Assembly (NCBI GenBank): GCA_964444835.1
Contig: CAYUIT010000002.1
Span: 1-64,000, forward strand
Source: CADEED01 sp964444835
GTDB lineage: Bacteria > Pseudomonadota > Gammaproteobacteria > Steroidobacterales > Steroidobacteraceae
Direction of reading: 5' to 3'
DNA length: 64,000 bases
The translations under genes were made by a program, and so were the position numbers. This document shows, in pieces, positions 1 to 9,175 of the stretch. Below the pieces are notes generated by a model, which saw nothing but the letters and a program-made list of their open reading frames with translations, did not search any database and was not told the origin of the DNA. The number at the start of each line of letters is the position of its first letter. The first letter of the stretch is position 1.

Positions 1-308
1 TCGCGCACGTCGAATAAGTGGATGCCTGCCGCGCGGGCAGCCTCGCGTGTTTCGAGAATGAAGGCTTTTCCGCCCGGCATCGTCGTGTCATCGCCGCGCC
101 CGGGAAACGTGTCGACGATGTGGTCCATGGTGCAAAACACGCGCTCCGGGTCGACGACCGAGCGCCCGGCCTCGCGCAAGGATTTGAGCGCAATCGAGCC
201 CGTCCGCTCATGTAGGAACACGCGATCGATCGCAATGAGCCCGACGCCCCCCGGCATCTCTTGCACGAGATGCTGTTGCCACAGTCTGTCGAACAGCGTC
301 GCTGCCAT
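1..308 (-). CDS. 3-isopropylmalate dehydratase large subunit (LeuC) family, 5' part only
   Basis: This is an open frame on the minus strand that starts with ATG at 308 and runs off the left edge, giving about 102 residues. The N-terminus has the LeuC/aconitase-superfamily pattern: a start like MAATLFDRLW, then LIAIDRVFLHE, then a TMDHIVDT segment and GIHLFDVR. Known family members are 4Fe-4S hydro-lyases that interconvert 2- and 3-isopropylmalate or related hydroxyacids. The Fe-S cysteines lie in the missing part. Leucine biosynthesis is not certain, since LeuC-like paralogues act on other substrates. It is divergent from the gene at 444, with 135 bp between them. Confidence 0.8.
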   Translation of the reverse strand, partial: MAATLFDRLWQQHLVQEMPGGVGLIAIDRVFLHERTGSIALKSLREAGRSVVDPERVFCTMDHIVDTFPGRGDDTTMPGGKAFILETREAARAAGIHLFDVR

Positions 309-443
309 CCGCCAATTTTCGCAGGGTTGCGCGCCGGGCGGGAGTCGACTTGTACGCAGTGCCCACACCATGGGGCACCGCGACGGGCGGAATCGGTCAC
401 AGCTCGCAGATTCGAGCATTCCGAGGCGGTACAGTCGGCCAAT

Positions 444-1208
444 ATGTGGAAACGGATTCGTATCGCGATCCTGCTGACGATTCTGTTCGTCGTCGCCGCT
501 GGCACCTGGATCGACCGGTCAGTCACCACCGGTTGGGACCGCTCGCTGGTCGTCGGCATCTACCCCATCGCGGCCGACGACAGCCCAACCACGCGCGGCT
601 ACGTCGAGAGCCTCGACGCGCGGCAGTTCCAAGCGATCGGCGAGTTCTTTGCGCGCGAGGCGCGGGCCTACGGGTTGGCGCTCGAACGCCCCGTCGACGT
701 CACGCTCAACCCCGCCCTCGATACGCTCCCGCCCCAGCTCCCGCGCGACTCGGGTGCACTTGGCACGGCATGGTGGAGTTTGAAGATTCGTTGGTACGCG
801 TGGCGCGCAACTCGGGACTACCCGGCCCAGATCCGCCTGTTCGTGCTCTATCACGATCCTGCAGCGTCGCCTTCAGTGCCGCACTCGCTCGGCCTACAAA
901 AAGGCTTGATCGGCGTCGTGTACGCGTTCGCCGATCCCGAGATGGACGGCGCTAACAACATCGTGATCGCGCACGAGTTGTTACACACGCTCGGCGCTAC
1001 CGACAAGTATGACGTTCAAACACTGCAACCGTCTTTCCCGGACGGCTACGGCGACCCGGACGCATCGCCTCGTTATCCGCAAACCGACGCGGAGGTGATG
1101 GCAGGCCGACGCGCCGTATCGCGCGACTCAGCAGAAATGCCGACCTCACTCGCACAAGTCGTCTTGGGCGAGCGCACTGCCACCGAGATTCGCTGGCTCG
1201 GAGATTGA
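444..1208 (+). CDS. Membrane-anchored HExxH metallopeptidase-like protein
   Basis: A 254-residue protein starting at MWKRIRIAILL, where a basic N-terminus and a hydrophobic stretch (residues about 5-22) look like a signal anchor or signal peptide. An in-frame upstream start exists but adds non-conserved sequence that overlaps the leuC promoter region. The notable motif is HELLHTLGATDKYD in the C-terminal half. HELLH is a zincin-type HExxH zinc site, and the following Asp may complete metal binding, as in other HExxH proteins with H, H and D ligands. I do not recognise a named family. A periplasmic zinc hydrolase role is an inference from the motif and the anchor. It stands alone, upstream of the cobalamin riboswitch. 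Confidence 0.72.
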   Translation: MWKRIRIAILLTILFVVAAGTWIDRSVTTGWDRSLVVGIYPIAADDSPTTRGYVESLDARQFQAIGEFFAREARAYGLALERPVDVTLNPALDTLPPQLPRDSGALGTAWWSLKIRWYAWRATRDYPAQIRLFVLYHDPAASPSVPHSLGLQKGLIGVVYAFADPEMDGANNIVIAHELLHTLGATDKYDVQTLQPSFPDGYGDPDASPRYPQTDAEVMAGRRAVSRDSAEMPTSLAQVVLGERTATEIRWLGD

Positions 1209-1235
1209 CTCCCGCTCACGCGGCGCGCAACATTC

Positions 1236-1475
1236 GGTTCGTCCAGGTGCCCCGCCCGAGCGCGCATGCGCTCGGGTTGGGTGAAACGGGAAGCTGGTGC
1301 GAGCGTGCGAACGCTCTATTCCAGCACTGCCCCCGCAACGGTAGTTGGGAGGCGGCGGATCTTCTAGCCACTGCGGCGAGCTGCAATTGCTCCCGTGGGA
1401 AGGCGATCCGACGCTGTATTCGCCACCACGCGAATCTGCCCAAGAGTCCGGAGACCGGCCTGAACGAGTTCCTCG
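1236..1475 (+). promoter_or_regulatory. Cobalamin riboswitch upstream of btuB
   Basis: The 398-bp gap before btuB holds the conserved landmarks of a cobalamin (adenosylcobalamin-type) riboswitch in the right order. These are a GGTGCC segment near 1247, GGGTGAAACGGGAAGCTGGTG (1279-1299, quoted without its first base it matches the family core), a CACTGCCCCCGCAACGGTA box (1325-1343), a GCCACTG box near 1367 and AGAGTCCGGAGACCGGCCTG (1443-1462). The order and wording match the known B12-box aptamer. The switch would lower btuB expression when cobalamin is plentiful. End points are approximate. Confidence 0.93.
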
Positions 1476-1552
1476 GGTATCGCGGTGGGCGATGCGTAGA
1501 GGCTGGGCGTCCGCGTCTCGCTTCTGTCGCTTTCCCACACACGTGCTCCCGA

Positions 1553-1572
1553 GGTGGTCACTAACAACCACC
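1553..1572 (+). other. Small hairpin between riboswitch and btuB start
   Basis: GGTGGT (1553-1558) pairs perfectly with ACCACC (1567-1572) around an 8-nt loop CACTAACA. It sits between the aptamer and the ribosome-binding site AAGGAC (about 1594-1599), so it may be part of the expression platform. The loop and the right arm also contain the CTAACAAC word that recurs throughout the window. A role in gene control is inferred from position only. Confidence 0.4.
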
Positions 1573-1606
1573 GTGCGCGGGTGAGCGCGCGTGTAAGGAC
1601 GAAGAC

Positions 1607-3481
1607 ATGTTGAATCGAGAAATTGCGCCACGTCGGTCACGGCACCGATGGCCGGCGGCCCTGTGGGTGGGATGTGCGATCAGCGCCGGCATGGCACACG
1701 CCGAACCGAACATCGCAGCGTCACGCTTGAACGAAGTGATTGTCACGGCCACTCGGGCTGAGGAGTCGATCGACGACACGCTGGCGTCTGTCACCGTGAT
1801 CACGCGGGCGGACATCGAGCGTTTGCAGGCGCAATCGACGCAGGATTTGCTCAGCCAAACGGTCGGTATCAGCGTTGCTAACAACGGCGGCCAGGGCAAG
1901 ATCACCACACTGTTCATTCGCGGCGCCGAGGCCGATCAGAACTTGATTCTCGTCGACGGCGTGCGAATGGGTTCGACCACCGCTGGTATTGCAGCGTTGC
2001 AAGACATTCCGCTCGATCAAATCGAGCGGATCGAAATCGTACGAGGCCCGCGCTCGGCCCTATACGGTGCCGATGCCTTGGGCGGCGTTGTGCAACTCTT
2101 CACACGGAAACCCACGCCCGATTCGAGCTGGCGCCCGGAGCTCTCCGTCGGCGCCGGGAGCCACGACACGCAACGTGCTGCTGCGTCTTTGGGCGGCGGC
2201 AACGACCGCGCCTACGTTCGCATCGGCATGAATCACTTAGAAACGTCGGGGACGAACTCCTGCGCTGGGTTTGGTGCGCCGATCTTCGTCGGCTGCTTCA
2301 CGGACGAGCCCGACCGCGATGGCTATCGCAACACGTCGGCCTCGCTGCGCGGCGGCGTCACGATCGGTGCGGCAACCGACCTAGAGGCCTTTGCGCTCTT
2401 GTCCGAAGGCCGCGCAGAGTATGACGGCTCATTCGGCAACGTGGCTGAGTTCGAGCAGCGCACCGTCGGCGCGTCGCTCCGCCAGCCGCTGCGAGGGGCC
2501 TGGAGTTTGCGCGCGCAACTAGGGCATGCTGAGGACGACACTAACAACCTATCCGATGGCGCGACCGTATCTTTCTTTGATACTGCGCGCACGAGCGCTT
2601 CCGTGTTGGTAGACGGCGCGCTCGCCCAAAATACTACGCTGACCGCCGGCATCGACTACCTCGACGACCGCGTCACGAGCGACACGGAGTATGTCGAGTC
2701 GGCGCGTTACACTGTCGGCGCGTTTGCGCAGGCACGTTGGGCGCCCGGACGACAAGAGTGGTTGCTATCGACGCGCTTTGATGACAACGAGCAATTCGGC
2801 AGTGAAGTCACGGGCTCCCTCGCGTGGGGCCTCGAAATCACGCCGCAATGGCGACTCACGGCGTCAGGCGGCACCGCGTTCAAGGCACCCACTTTCAACG
2901 AGTTGTACTTCCCGAACTTTGGCAACCCTGCGTTGCAGCCTGAAACTTCTCGCGCGTTCGAGACGAGCGTGCGGTATGCCGCGGGAGCGACGCGCGCCAC
3001 GTTGACGGTCTACGAGAATCGTATCGAAGACTTGATCGGCTTCGATAGCAACTTTGCGCCGGTGAACATCGATGCAACGCGGATTCGCGGCCTCGAGGCG
3101 GAAGCCAAGTTGCAGTACCGCGTCCTCGATATCGGCTTGTTAGCGGAGTGGCTCGACCCAGAGAATCGTAGCGGCGCCTTTGCCGGCAATGTCCTACCGC
3201 GGCGTGCCCGTGAGCGCGCGCGCATCGAACTTGGCGCGCCCGTTGGCCCCGCCCGAATCGGCGTAGTGGGCCAGTTCACCGGGGAACGCTACGACAACTT
3301 GGCTAACACGCGCCGACTCGGCAGCTACGCTACCGTTGATTTGTTAGGCGAGTGGCGGATGCGCGCCGATCTGCTGGTACAAGCCCGCCTATCGAATGCG
3401 TTCGATCGTCAGTTTGCGACGGCGGCCTTCTATCCACAGCCCGGCCGCGAGTTTTTCGTCACGCTGCGCTTCACACCCTGA
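1607..3481 (+). CDS. btuB: BtuB-type TonB-dependent cobalamin receptor
   Basis: A 624-residue outer-membrane receptor with an N-terminal signal peptide (ending near AGMAHA, residue about 32) and an AAGGAC ribosome site before ATG. The plug domain follows with LNEVIVTATR, then VTVITRADIERLQ, FIRGAEADQNLILVDG, and ERIEIVRGPRSALYGADALGG, which is the classic BtuB-like signature. The rest is beta-barrel, with a FNELYFPNFGNPALQPE segment typical of BtuB barrels. It would bring vitamin B12 across the outer membrane with TonB-ExbBD. The cobalamin riboswitch just upstream strongly supports the substrate. Length matches the family (about 600-640). Confidence 0.93.
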   Translation: MLNREIAPRRSRHRWPAALWVGCAISAGMAHAEPNIAASRLNEVIVTATRAEESIDDTLASVTVITRADIERLQAQSTQDLLSQTVGISVANNGGQGKITTLFIRGAEADQNLILVDGVRMGSTTAGIAALQDIPLDQIERIEIVRGPRSALYGADALGGVVQLFTRKPTPDSSWRPELSVGAGSHDTQRAAASLGGGNDRAYVRIGMNHLETSGTNSCAGFGAPIFVGCFTDEPDRDGYRNTSASLRGGVTIGAATDLEAFALLSEGRAEYDGSFGNVAEFEQRTVGASLRQPLRGAWSLRAQLGHAEDDTNNLSDGATVSFFDTARTSASVLVDGALAQNTTLTAGIDYLDDRVTSDTEYVESARYTVGAFAQARWAPGRQEWLLSTRFDDNEQFGSEVTGSLAWGLEITPQWRLTASGGTAFKAPTFNELYFPNFGNPALQPETSRAFETSVRYAAGATRATLTVYENRIEDLIGFDSNFAPVNIDATRIRGLEAEAKLQYRVLDIGLLAEWLDPENRSGAFAGNVLPRRARERARIELGAPVGPARIGVVGQFTGERYDNLANTRRLGSYATVDLLGEWRMRADLLVQARLSNAFDRQFATAAFYPQPGREFFVTLRFTP

Positions 3482-3497
3482 CACCGGCATCGCAGGA

Positions 3498-3523
3498 ACA
3501 CCCACGCCTCGCCGGGTGGGTGT
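3498..3523 (+). terminator. Hairpin after btuB, possible terminator
   Basis: ACACCCAC (3498-3505) pairs with GTGGGTGT (3516-3523) around a 10-nt GC-rich loop, 17 bp after the btuB stop. There is no T-run behind it, so rho-independent termination is only a possibility. Confidence 0.4.
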
Positions 3524-3607
3524 GACTGCGGCCAATGCGACGGACTTCACGCCGCCCGGGACGAACGGGGCCTCCGTCGGGCTGCCAAAACGGCTAATCT
3601 GCCGGGG

Positions 3608-4177
3608 ATGCCGACGACCGACGATCTGCTGATTCAGCTCATTTTGTATGGTGTGCTGCCGCTGTGGGGCATCACTGGCTTCATCGATTGGTGCTGTCAC
3701 CGCGCCACCCGCATTGAAACGACATCGGGCCTGAAGGAGTCGCTGATGCACTCCGTGATGGGCATCCAGTTAGGCATTCCGATCGTCTTGTGCCTCACGT
3801 TCCAAGTAAACGTGCTCCTGCTACTACTGTGCATCGCGGCGTGGTTGTCACACGAGTTCGTCGCCCATTGGGACGTGCGGACCGCTACACCGAAACGCGT
3901 CATCTCGATCTGGGAAATGCACGTGCACAACTACATGGCCACCATTCCGTTGTACTTGTTGGCCCTCATCCTGATCATCAACTGGGACGTCGCGACACGC
4001 CTGTTTGCACTCGATTGGGCCGGACAAATGCAACTCGTGCCATTGGCCGAACCGCTGGGCAGCTCGAATTACATGCGTAACTACCTCACGTTCATGGGCG
4101 TGTTGTGCGTCGTGCCGTATATCGAAGAGAACTGGCGCTGCTGGCGTGCAGCACGCGTGGCGCGAGGTACGGCTTGA
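3608..4177 (+). CDS. Histidine-rich integral membrane protein, first gene of the KAS III/diiron operon
   Basis: A 189-residue protein with about four hydrophobic helices (near residues 10-25, 55-85, 110-130 and 155-172). Polar residues cluster as in membrane metalloenzymes: DWCCHR, then SLMHSV, then SHEFVAHWD and WEMHVHNYM. The HxxxH-like and HxH spacing recalls membrane hydroxylase/desaturase folds, but the full eight-histidine pattern is not obvious, so I give no function. The stop codon overlaps the TTG start of the next gene (TTGA), which implies translational coupling with the ketoacyl synthase. It may be a membrane enzyme or anchor for the pathway made by this operon. Confidence 0.75.
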   Translation: MPTTDDLLIQLILYGVLPLWGITGFIDWCCHRATRIETTSGLKESLMHSVMGIQLGIPIVLCLTFQVNVLLLLLCIAAWLSHEFVAHWDVRTATPKRVISIWEMHVHNYMATIPLYLLALILIINWDVATRLFALDWAGQMQLVPLAEPLGSSNYMRNYLTFMGVLCVVPYIEENWRCWRAARVARGTA

Positions 4178-5292
4178 ACGCGGTTTACATCACGAGCACC
4201 GGCCGCTTCTTGCCGGGCCCACCCGTGACGAACGACGACATTGAGAACATTTTGGGGCCCGTGCATGGCAAAGCGAGCCGACTCAAACAGCGCATCTTGA
4301 AAGCCAACGGGATCGAGACACGGCACTACGCGATCGACCGCGAGCATCGCACGACCCACTCGAATACCGACATGGGCGTTGCCGCTGCTCGCGCCTGCCT
4401 CGCGAAGTCGTCGCTGCCGGTGAGCCAGATCGGCATGTTGAGTTGCGCAACGACACAGGGCGATTTGGTGGTCCCCGGATTCGGCAGCATGGTGCAAGCC
4501 GGCCTCGGAATTCCGCAGGTCGAGCTCCTAACGACTCACGGCATCTGCTCGAGCGCCGCGATGGCGATCAAAGGCGCCTTCAACACCTTGCGCGTCGGGG
4601 ACCAATCGAGCGCACTCGTCGTCGCGAGCGAACTCGCCTCCCGACTCTTCAAGAACACGCGCTACGAAGCCACAGCCGACGCGACCGCACTGGATTTCGA
4701 TGCCGAGTTCTTGCGCTGGATGCTCTCGGATGGCGCGGGCGCGTGGTTACTGGAGACGCGAGCCAGCAAGCGCTGCCTACGAATCGATTGGATACGGAGC
4801 TTCTCGCATGCCGATTCGATGCCCGTTTGCATGAGCATTGGATTGCCCCGCGATCGCTCGGATCGCCGCACTTGGCAAGACTTCGCCACCTACGCGGACG
4901 CTGAGCGTGCCGGCGCACTGTTGATCCGCCAAGACGTAAGGCTCCTCGAGCACATCGTCAAACTCGGTGTCGACGGCGCGCTTCGCCTGATCGACGAGGG
5001 CTGGCTCGATGTGCGCAAACTGGATCACTTGCTCTGCCACTATTCATCGCATCACTTTCGCAGCAAGATCTACGACATGCTGGAGATGTGTGGCGCCGCC
5101 GTGCCGTACGAGAAGTGGTATACAAATCTCTACACCCGCGGCAATACAGGCTGCGCCTCCATCATGATCATGCTCGACGAATTTCTCGCTGACTCGCGCG
5201 CAAAACCGGGCGACACGGTGCTCTGCATGGTGCCCGAGAGCGGCCGATTCAACGTGGCCTATCTCCATCTGACCGTGGTCGACGCCGCATGA
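4174..5292 (+). CDS. 3-oxoacyl-ACP synthase III (KAS III/FabH-like)
   Basis: A 372-residue thiolase-fold ketosynthase. I place the start at TTG 4174, because it overlaps the previous stop as TTGA and gives the usual N-terminus LNAVYITSTGRFLPG; an ATG at 4105 in the same frame lies inside the upstream gene. The KAS III triad is visible: Cys125 in THGICSSAA, His in LLCHYSSHH, and Asn in TRGNTGCAS. Family members start fatty acid or polyketide chains or condense two acyl groups from CoA and ACP. The usual fab partners are absent and the gene lies between a membrane protein and a diiron oxygenase-like gene, so a specialised lipid or small-molecule pathway is more likely than housekeeping synthesis. 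It overlaps the next gene as ATGA. Confidence 0.88.
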   Translation: MNAVYITSTGRFLPGPPVTNDDIENILGPVHGKASRLKQRILKANGIETRHYAIDREHRTTHSNTDMGVAAARACLAKSSLPVSQIGMLSCATTQGDLVVPGFGSMVQAGLGIPQVELLTTHGICSSAAMAIKGAFNTLRVGDQSSALVVASELASRLFKNTRYEATADATALDFDAEFLRWMLSDGAGAWLLETRASKRCLRIDWIRSFSHADSMPVCMSIGLPRDRSDRRTWQDFATYADAERAGALLIRQDVRLLEHIVKLGVDGALRLIDEGWLDVRKLDHLLCHYSSHHFRSKIYDMLEMCGAAVPYEKWYTNLYTRGNTGCASIMIMLDEFLADSRAKPGDTVLCMVPESGRFNVAYLHLTVVDAA

Positions 5293-6002
5293 CGAAGCCC
5301 ATCGAATTCGTACGTCCCGCTGCCCTGACCGACTTGGGCCAACGCACGCTCCGCCAATTGCTGCGCGCTTGGTTCGACTTTGAGCGTCAGCTCGAGCGCG
5401 TACCGCTCATTCAGCGGTTGCATGCCGGCACGTTCACGCGCGACGACTACCTGCGCTTGCTGCTGAACTTGCGCCAACAAGTCGTCGAAGGCTCGCGCTG
5501 GATCGCGCGTTGCGCATCGAGCTTCGACCGCGACTATGCCGATGTGCGCTCCGTCGTCATCGGCCACGCGCAAGACGAACATCGCGACTACGAAGTGTTA
5601 GAACAAGATTTCGTCGCAGCGGGCGGCTCACTCGCGCAGATTCGAGCCCGACGCCGCAATCTCGGCTCCGAGGCGTTGCATGGTTATCTCATGTATCGCG
5701 CCAGTGAGCCGAATCCCGTCGCACTCCTCGGGGCCATGTGGATCATCGAAGGTCTCGGCGAAAAGATGGCTAACGACTGGGCCGGGCGTATCGAGGAACT
5801 CACCGGAATCGATCGCTCGCAAACGCGCTTCTTGCGCTACCACGGCCACAACGATGGCGCACACCTCGACAAGCTCTACGGTTTGCTTGATCGCGTCTGC
5901 ACAGACGACGCGATTGCGAGCGACATTCTCGCTGTCGCTGAGGTCGTGGCGCGCCTGTATACCTTGCAATTGGAGGAAGTGGATCGTGCCGAGTCCGCGT
6001 GA
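5289..6002 (+). CDS. Haem-oxygenase-like diiron oxidase (iron-containing redox enzyme family)
   Basis: A 237-residue all-helical protein with the pattern of the haem-oxygenase-like diiron oxidase superfamily. Candidate iron ligands in order are Glu67 (VVEGSRW), Glu97/His98 (AQDEHRDYE), Glu154 (WIIEGLGEKM) and His185, His187 and His192 (YHGHNDGAH). Known members include UndA, which turns fatty acids into 1-alkenes, and several N-oxygenases of natural-product pathways. Here the gene is coupled by ATGA to a ketoacyl synthase III, so an acyl-derived substrate is a reasonable inference. The exact reaction cannot be read from the sequence. Confidence 0.85.
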   Translation: MTKPIEFVRPAALTDLGQRTLRQLLRAWFDFERQLERVPLIQRLHAGTFTRDDYLRLLLNLRQQVVEGSRWIARCASSFDRDYADVRSVVIGHAQDEHRDYEVLEQDFVAAGGSLAQIRARRRNLGSEALHGYLMYRASEPNPVALLGAMWIIEGLGEKMANDWAGRIEELTGIDRSQTRFLRYHGHNDGAHLDKLYGLLDRVCTDDAIASDILAVAEVVARLYTLQLEEVDRAESA

Positions 6003-6837
6003 GCGCAGCGCGCTGCTGCAAGCCGTCGCCGTCGACAACTCGCTGCCCATCAGCCACACCGCAGTCGAGCTGTGGCTCCGCGATATCGACAATCCATTGC
6101 GCTGGATCGTCCGACCGCTGCTGCAATTCATCTTCGCAATTACCTTGCACGTCGTGTGGTTCTTGAAGCGCCTGCCGCTGCCGCAGTTTCGCGCTCACGC
6201 GTTGCTCCAACGCACGATCTGTTGGTTCTGCCGCGTCTTCGTGAGCCCGGAGGCGAATCAACTGATCCTCCGCCATTTCGCGACGGAATCGAATCTGCTC
6301 AACTTTATCCGCGACAACACACCAGCGACGCTAGTCAAACCACTCGAGCTCTATCCGCAGCGAGTCGACGACATGCTCGTGCACACGTTCGTCCAGCACG
6401 ACCAAGAGCTGTTCCGCATGTTCCGCGAATTGGGACCGTGGCAAGCGCCCGCGTCAGCCGTGCCCGCGTCGCAATTGAAGTGGGATCATTGGCGCCCGAT
6501 CGCGCCAAGCCTCGGCGAGGCACCGCGACGCGCAACTCAAGTCATCGACTTCGAGACGTCGCATGCACTGTTCATGTGCTTGTTCTGCTTGCTACTCACC
6601 GCCGAAGAGTACCGAGACGCGATCAACGGGTTCAATCTCGATCAATCGATCGCCATACGAATCGGACAGATCATCGGCGATCCGACCGTGGTCGAGATGG
6701 CTTACAACAAATACCCCCACTACTTCGTCGGGCCTTGGAATTTGGGTCAACGGTTCTTGATGCATGGCTTCTTCACGGAGTATTTGCACGAACGCCTCGA
6801 GGAAATTCGACGACAGAGCGCGAACGCCGCGCCGTGA
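5986..6837 (+). CDS. Conserved-looking protein of unknown function, last gene of the KAS III operon
   Basis: A 283-residue protein. The start is GTG 5986, with GGAGG at 5972-5976 upstream; it overlaps the end of the diiron gene by 17 bp. There is one strongly hydrophobic segment near residues 42-62 (LLQFIFAITLHVVWFLKRL) and a second near residues 195-205. Acidic and histidine residues such as HFATESN, VHTFVQHDQELF and PHYF are spread along it. I recognise no domain. Tight coupling says it works with the three genes before it, perhaps as a membrane-bound processing enzyme. Its 3' end overlaps the convergent kinase gene by 65 bp. Confidence 0.75.
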   Translation: MPSPRERSALLQAVAVDNSLPISHTAVELWLRDIDNPLRWIVRPLLQFIFAITLHVVWFLKRLPLPQFRAHALLQRTICWFCRVFVSPEANQLILRHFATESNLLNFIRDNTPATLVKPLELYPQRVDDMLVHTFVQHDQELFRMFRELGPWQAPASAVPASQLKWDHWRPIAPSLGEAPRRATQVIDFETSHALFMCLFCLLLTAEEYRDAINGFNLDQSIAIRIGQIIGDPTVVEMAYNKYPHYFVGPWNLGQRFLMHGFFTEYLHERLEEIRRQSANAAP

Positions 6838-9067
6838 CGAGCGCCTGGCGCAGCTCCGTCATCCCAAATGGCTTCGGCAAATGATCGTCCATGCCCGCCT
6901 CCAAACAGCGCTCACGATCGCCGCTCATGGCGTTCGCCGTGAGCGCAATGATCGGCACGCGACGGCCTGGTAGCGTTGCGCGTTCAAACTCGCGGATCAC
7001 GCGCGACGCTTCGTGGCCGTCGACATTCGGCATGTTCACATCCATCAAGATCATCGCGAAGCGACGCGGCCGCTCGCGGTAGAGCGCGATCGCTTGGGCG
7101 CCATCGTTCGCGAGTTCGTAGCTACAGCCGATCTTCTCGAGCATCGCGCTGACAACCATTTGGTTGACTCGGTTGTCCTCCGCCACCAGCACATGCAACT
7201 CAAGCGGCGCTTGGTCGAGCATCGGTATTGTGGGATCGAGCGGGATTTCGCAACGTCGCAGCTCGAGTTCGACCGTGAACACCGAACCGACGGTGAGTAC
7301 GCTGCGGACCTGAATCGTCCCGCCCATCAGTGCGACGAGGCGACGGCAGATGCTGAGGCCAAGACCGCTACCGCCAAAACGGCGCGTCGTCGCCGCATTC
7401 TCTTGAGTGAACGGCTCGAAGATCGACTCCAGCGCATCCTCATCGATACCCACACCGGAATCGGACACCGAGAGCGTGATGCAATCGCGATCGGCATCGA
7501 TCGGGCGACCCCACACCTCGATGCGCACTTGGCCTTGCTCGGTAAACTTGACGGCGTTCCCGACGAGATTCATCAGCACTTGACGCAGTCGGCCTGCGTC
7601 GGCCTGGTAACCCGAGAACACCACTTCATCGACCCACCATTCGAGCGTCAGACCCTTTGAGACCGCTCGCGCTCGCATCAGCTCGCCCACTTGCATGACG
7701 ATGGCGCGTAGGTCGGTCGGAGCAAGATCCAACTCCAAGCGGCCCGATTCGAGGCGTGAGAGATCCAAGATGTCGTTGAGCAACGCGAGCAGATTGCTCG
7801 CCGATTGGTGCGCGGTATCGACGCGTTGGCGCTGCTCAGCCGACAACGGCGACGCAGCGACCAATTCGAGCATGCCGAGCACACCGTTCATTGGCGTGCG
7901 AATCTCGTGACTCATCGTCGCCAAGAATTCAGACTTCAAGCGACTGGCTTCGAGTGCGGCGTCGCGCGCTTGTTCCACGTCGCGTTTCGCCTCGAGATCG
8001 GCCAACATGCGATTGATCGCATTGACCACGTCTGCGATTTCGTCTTGCCGGGCTGGCGCGGGCAAGCGCTCGTCTACTGCCCCCGTCGCACCGACTCGCT
8101 GTACGTCGGCCGCCAATCGTTCCAGCGGCCGTAGCACGCGTCGCGACAGGAACCAGGACACAGCGAGCGCAATGAGCACTCCGCCGACCAAACTCGTCAA
8201 CACATAGTAGTTAGAGGCATCGCGGACCGTTGCGACCAACGGACGCGCGGTCGTCAGCGTGAGCGCCACCGTCTGGCCGTCGACCGTGCGACCCAAGTTC
8301 ACGCCGCCGGACACTTGATTGGCTGACGCGACCTGCAAGCGCAGATCTTGCAGGTCCGCAATCGCACTCGCAGAAGGTGCACTCGTATGCGGCACGATAT
8401 CGATGCGTAACGCGGCGTCGATCTGCCGGCCTTGCTCCGCAGCGAACCTGGCGTCGAGCGCCCGATAGAACAGTACATGGCCCGCGCTCGGCACGGTGCC
8501 CGCCGTCGGGCGAATGTCAGCCGACGCCCATTGATAGGCTGTCCCGTCGATCGCAATGTAGCCCGATGCGCCCGTGGTGGCCGTGCGCAAACGACTGGCG
8601 AGCATCGACGGCAGAAGCGCGGCCGCTCCATGCGCATCAGCCGCGGTCACTTCGCCAGCAGAATTGCGGCGCTTGGCGAGCACCAAACGCTGCGCTGAAT
8701 CGACGAACACGATCGCATCTAGTTGCAAGCGCTCGAACGCACCTGCATACAAGTTGTTAGTTGGATAATCTGGGTAACGCCCCGACATGAAGTCGTGTGT
8801 GTCTTCCCACACACCGTAATCCGACGCGCTGGCGCGCAGGCGGGTCGCACTTTGCGCCAGCACGGCCTGCGCATGTCGAACGCGCGCCAGCATGTCGCGC
8901 TCCTCCGCTTCGCGAAATCCGTCGCCGTAGAGATGCTGACCGACCAGGATCTGCGCGATGACGAGCACTGCAAAGCCCACCGCCAGCACCGACAACGTCC
9001 ACGCACGGAGCGATCTTGAGATCGGCGCACTACGTTCTGTCGAATCGCTCGCGGACTGGGCATCCAT
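6773..9067 (-). CDS. CHASE4-domain hybrid sensor histidine kinase
   Basis: A 764-residue membrane sensor. Order: transmembrane helix at about 24-44, periplasmic CHASE4-like domain (about 50-280, with SDYGVWEDTHDF near residue 82), second helix at about 288-307, HAMP (about 308-360), HisKA with His387 in MSHEIRTPMN, HATPase with NAVKF, DSGVGI and GGSGLGLS boxes, and a C-terminal receiver with phospho-acceptor Asp676 in LMDVNMPNVDG. The kinase passes phosphate to its own receiver and then to an unseen Hpt or regulator. No partner is next to it. The 3' end overlaps the convergent operon at 6773-6837. Confidence 0.92.
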   Translation of the reverse strand: MDAQSASDSTERSAPISRSLRAWTLSVLAVGFAVLVIAQILVGQHLYGDGFREAEERDMLARVRHAQAVLAQSATRLRASASDYGVWEDTHDFMSGRYPDYPTNNLYAGAFERLQLDAIVFVDSAQRLVLAKRRNSAGEVTAADAHGAAALLPSMLASRLRTATTGASGYIAIDGTAYQWASADIRPTAGTVPSAGHVLFYRALDARFAAEQGRQIDAALRIDIVPHTSAPSASAIADLQDLRLQVASANQVSGGVNLGRTVDGQTVALTLTTARPLVATVRDASNYYVLTSLVGGVLIALAVSWFLSRRVLRPLERLAADVQRVGATGAVDERLPAPARQDEIADVVNAINRMLADLEAKRDVEQARDAALEASRLKSEFLATMSHEIRTPMNGVLGMLELVAASPLSAEQRQRVDTAHQSASNLLALLNDILDLSRLESGRLELDLAPTDLRAIVMQVGELMRARAVSKGLTLEWWVDEVVFSGYQADAGRLRQVLMNLVGNAVKFTEQGQVRIEVWGRPIDADRDCITLSVSDSGVGIDEDALESIFEPFTQENAATTRRFGGSGLGLSICRRLVALMGGTIQVRSVLTVGSVFTVELELRRCEIPLDPTIPMLDQAPLELHVLVAEDNRVNQMVVSAMLEKIGCSYELANDGAQAIALYRERPRRFAMILMDVNMPNVDGHEASRVIREFERATLPGRRVPIIALTANAMSGDRERCLEAGMDDHLPKPFGMTELRQALVTARRSRSVVEFPRGVRANTP

Positions 9068-9175
9068 GGCGCCATTGGACCCCTTGGCGCCTTTGGACGC
9101 AGCGCGGCACAGCCCCGCGCGGACGCCGCCAGTGTGCTGCAGCGCAAATAATCGATGCGTTAAATCGGCTGGGCG

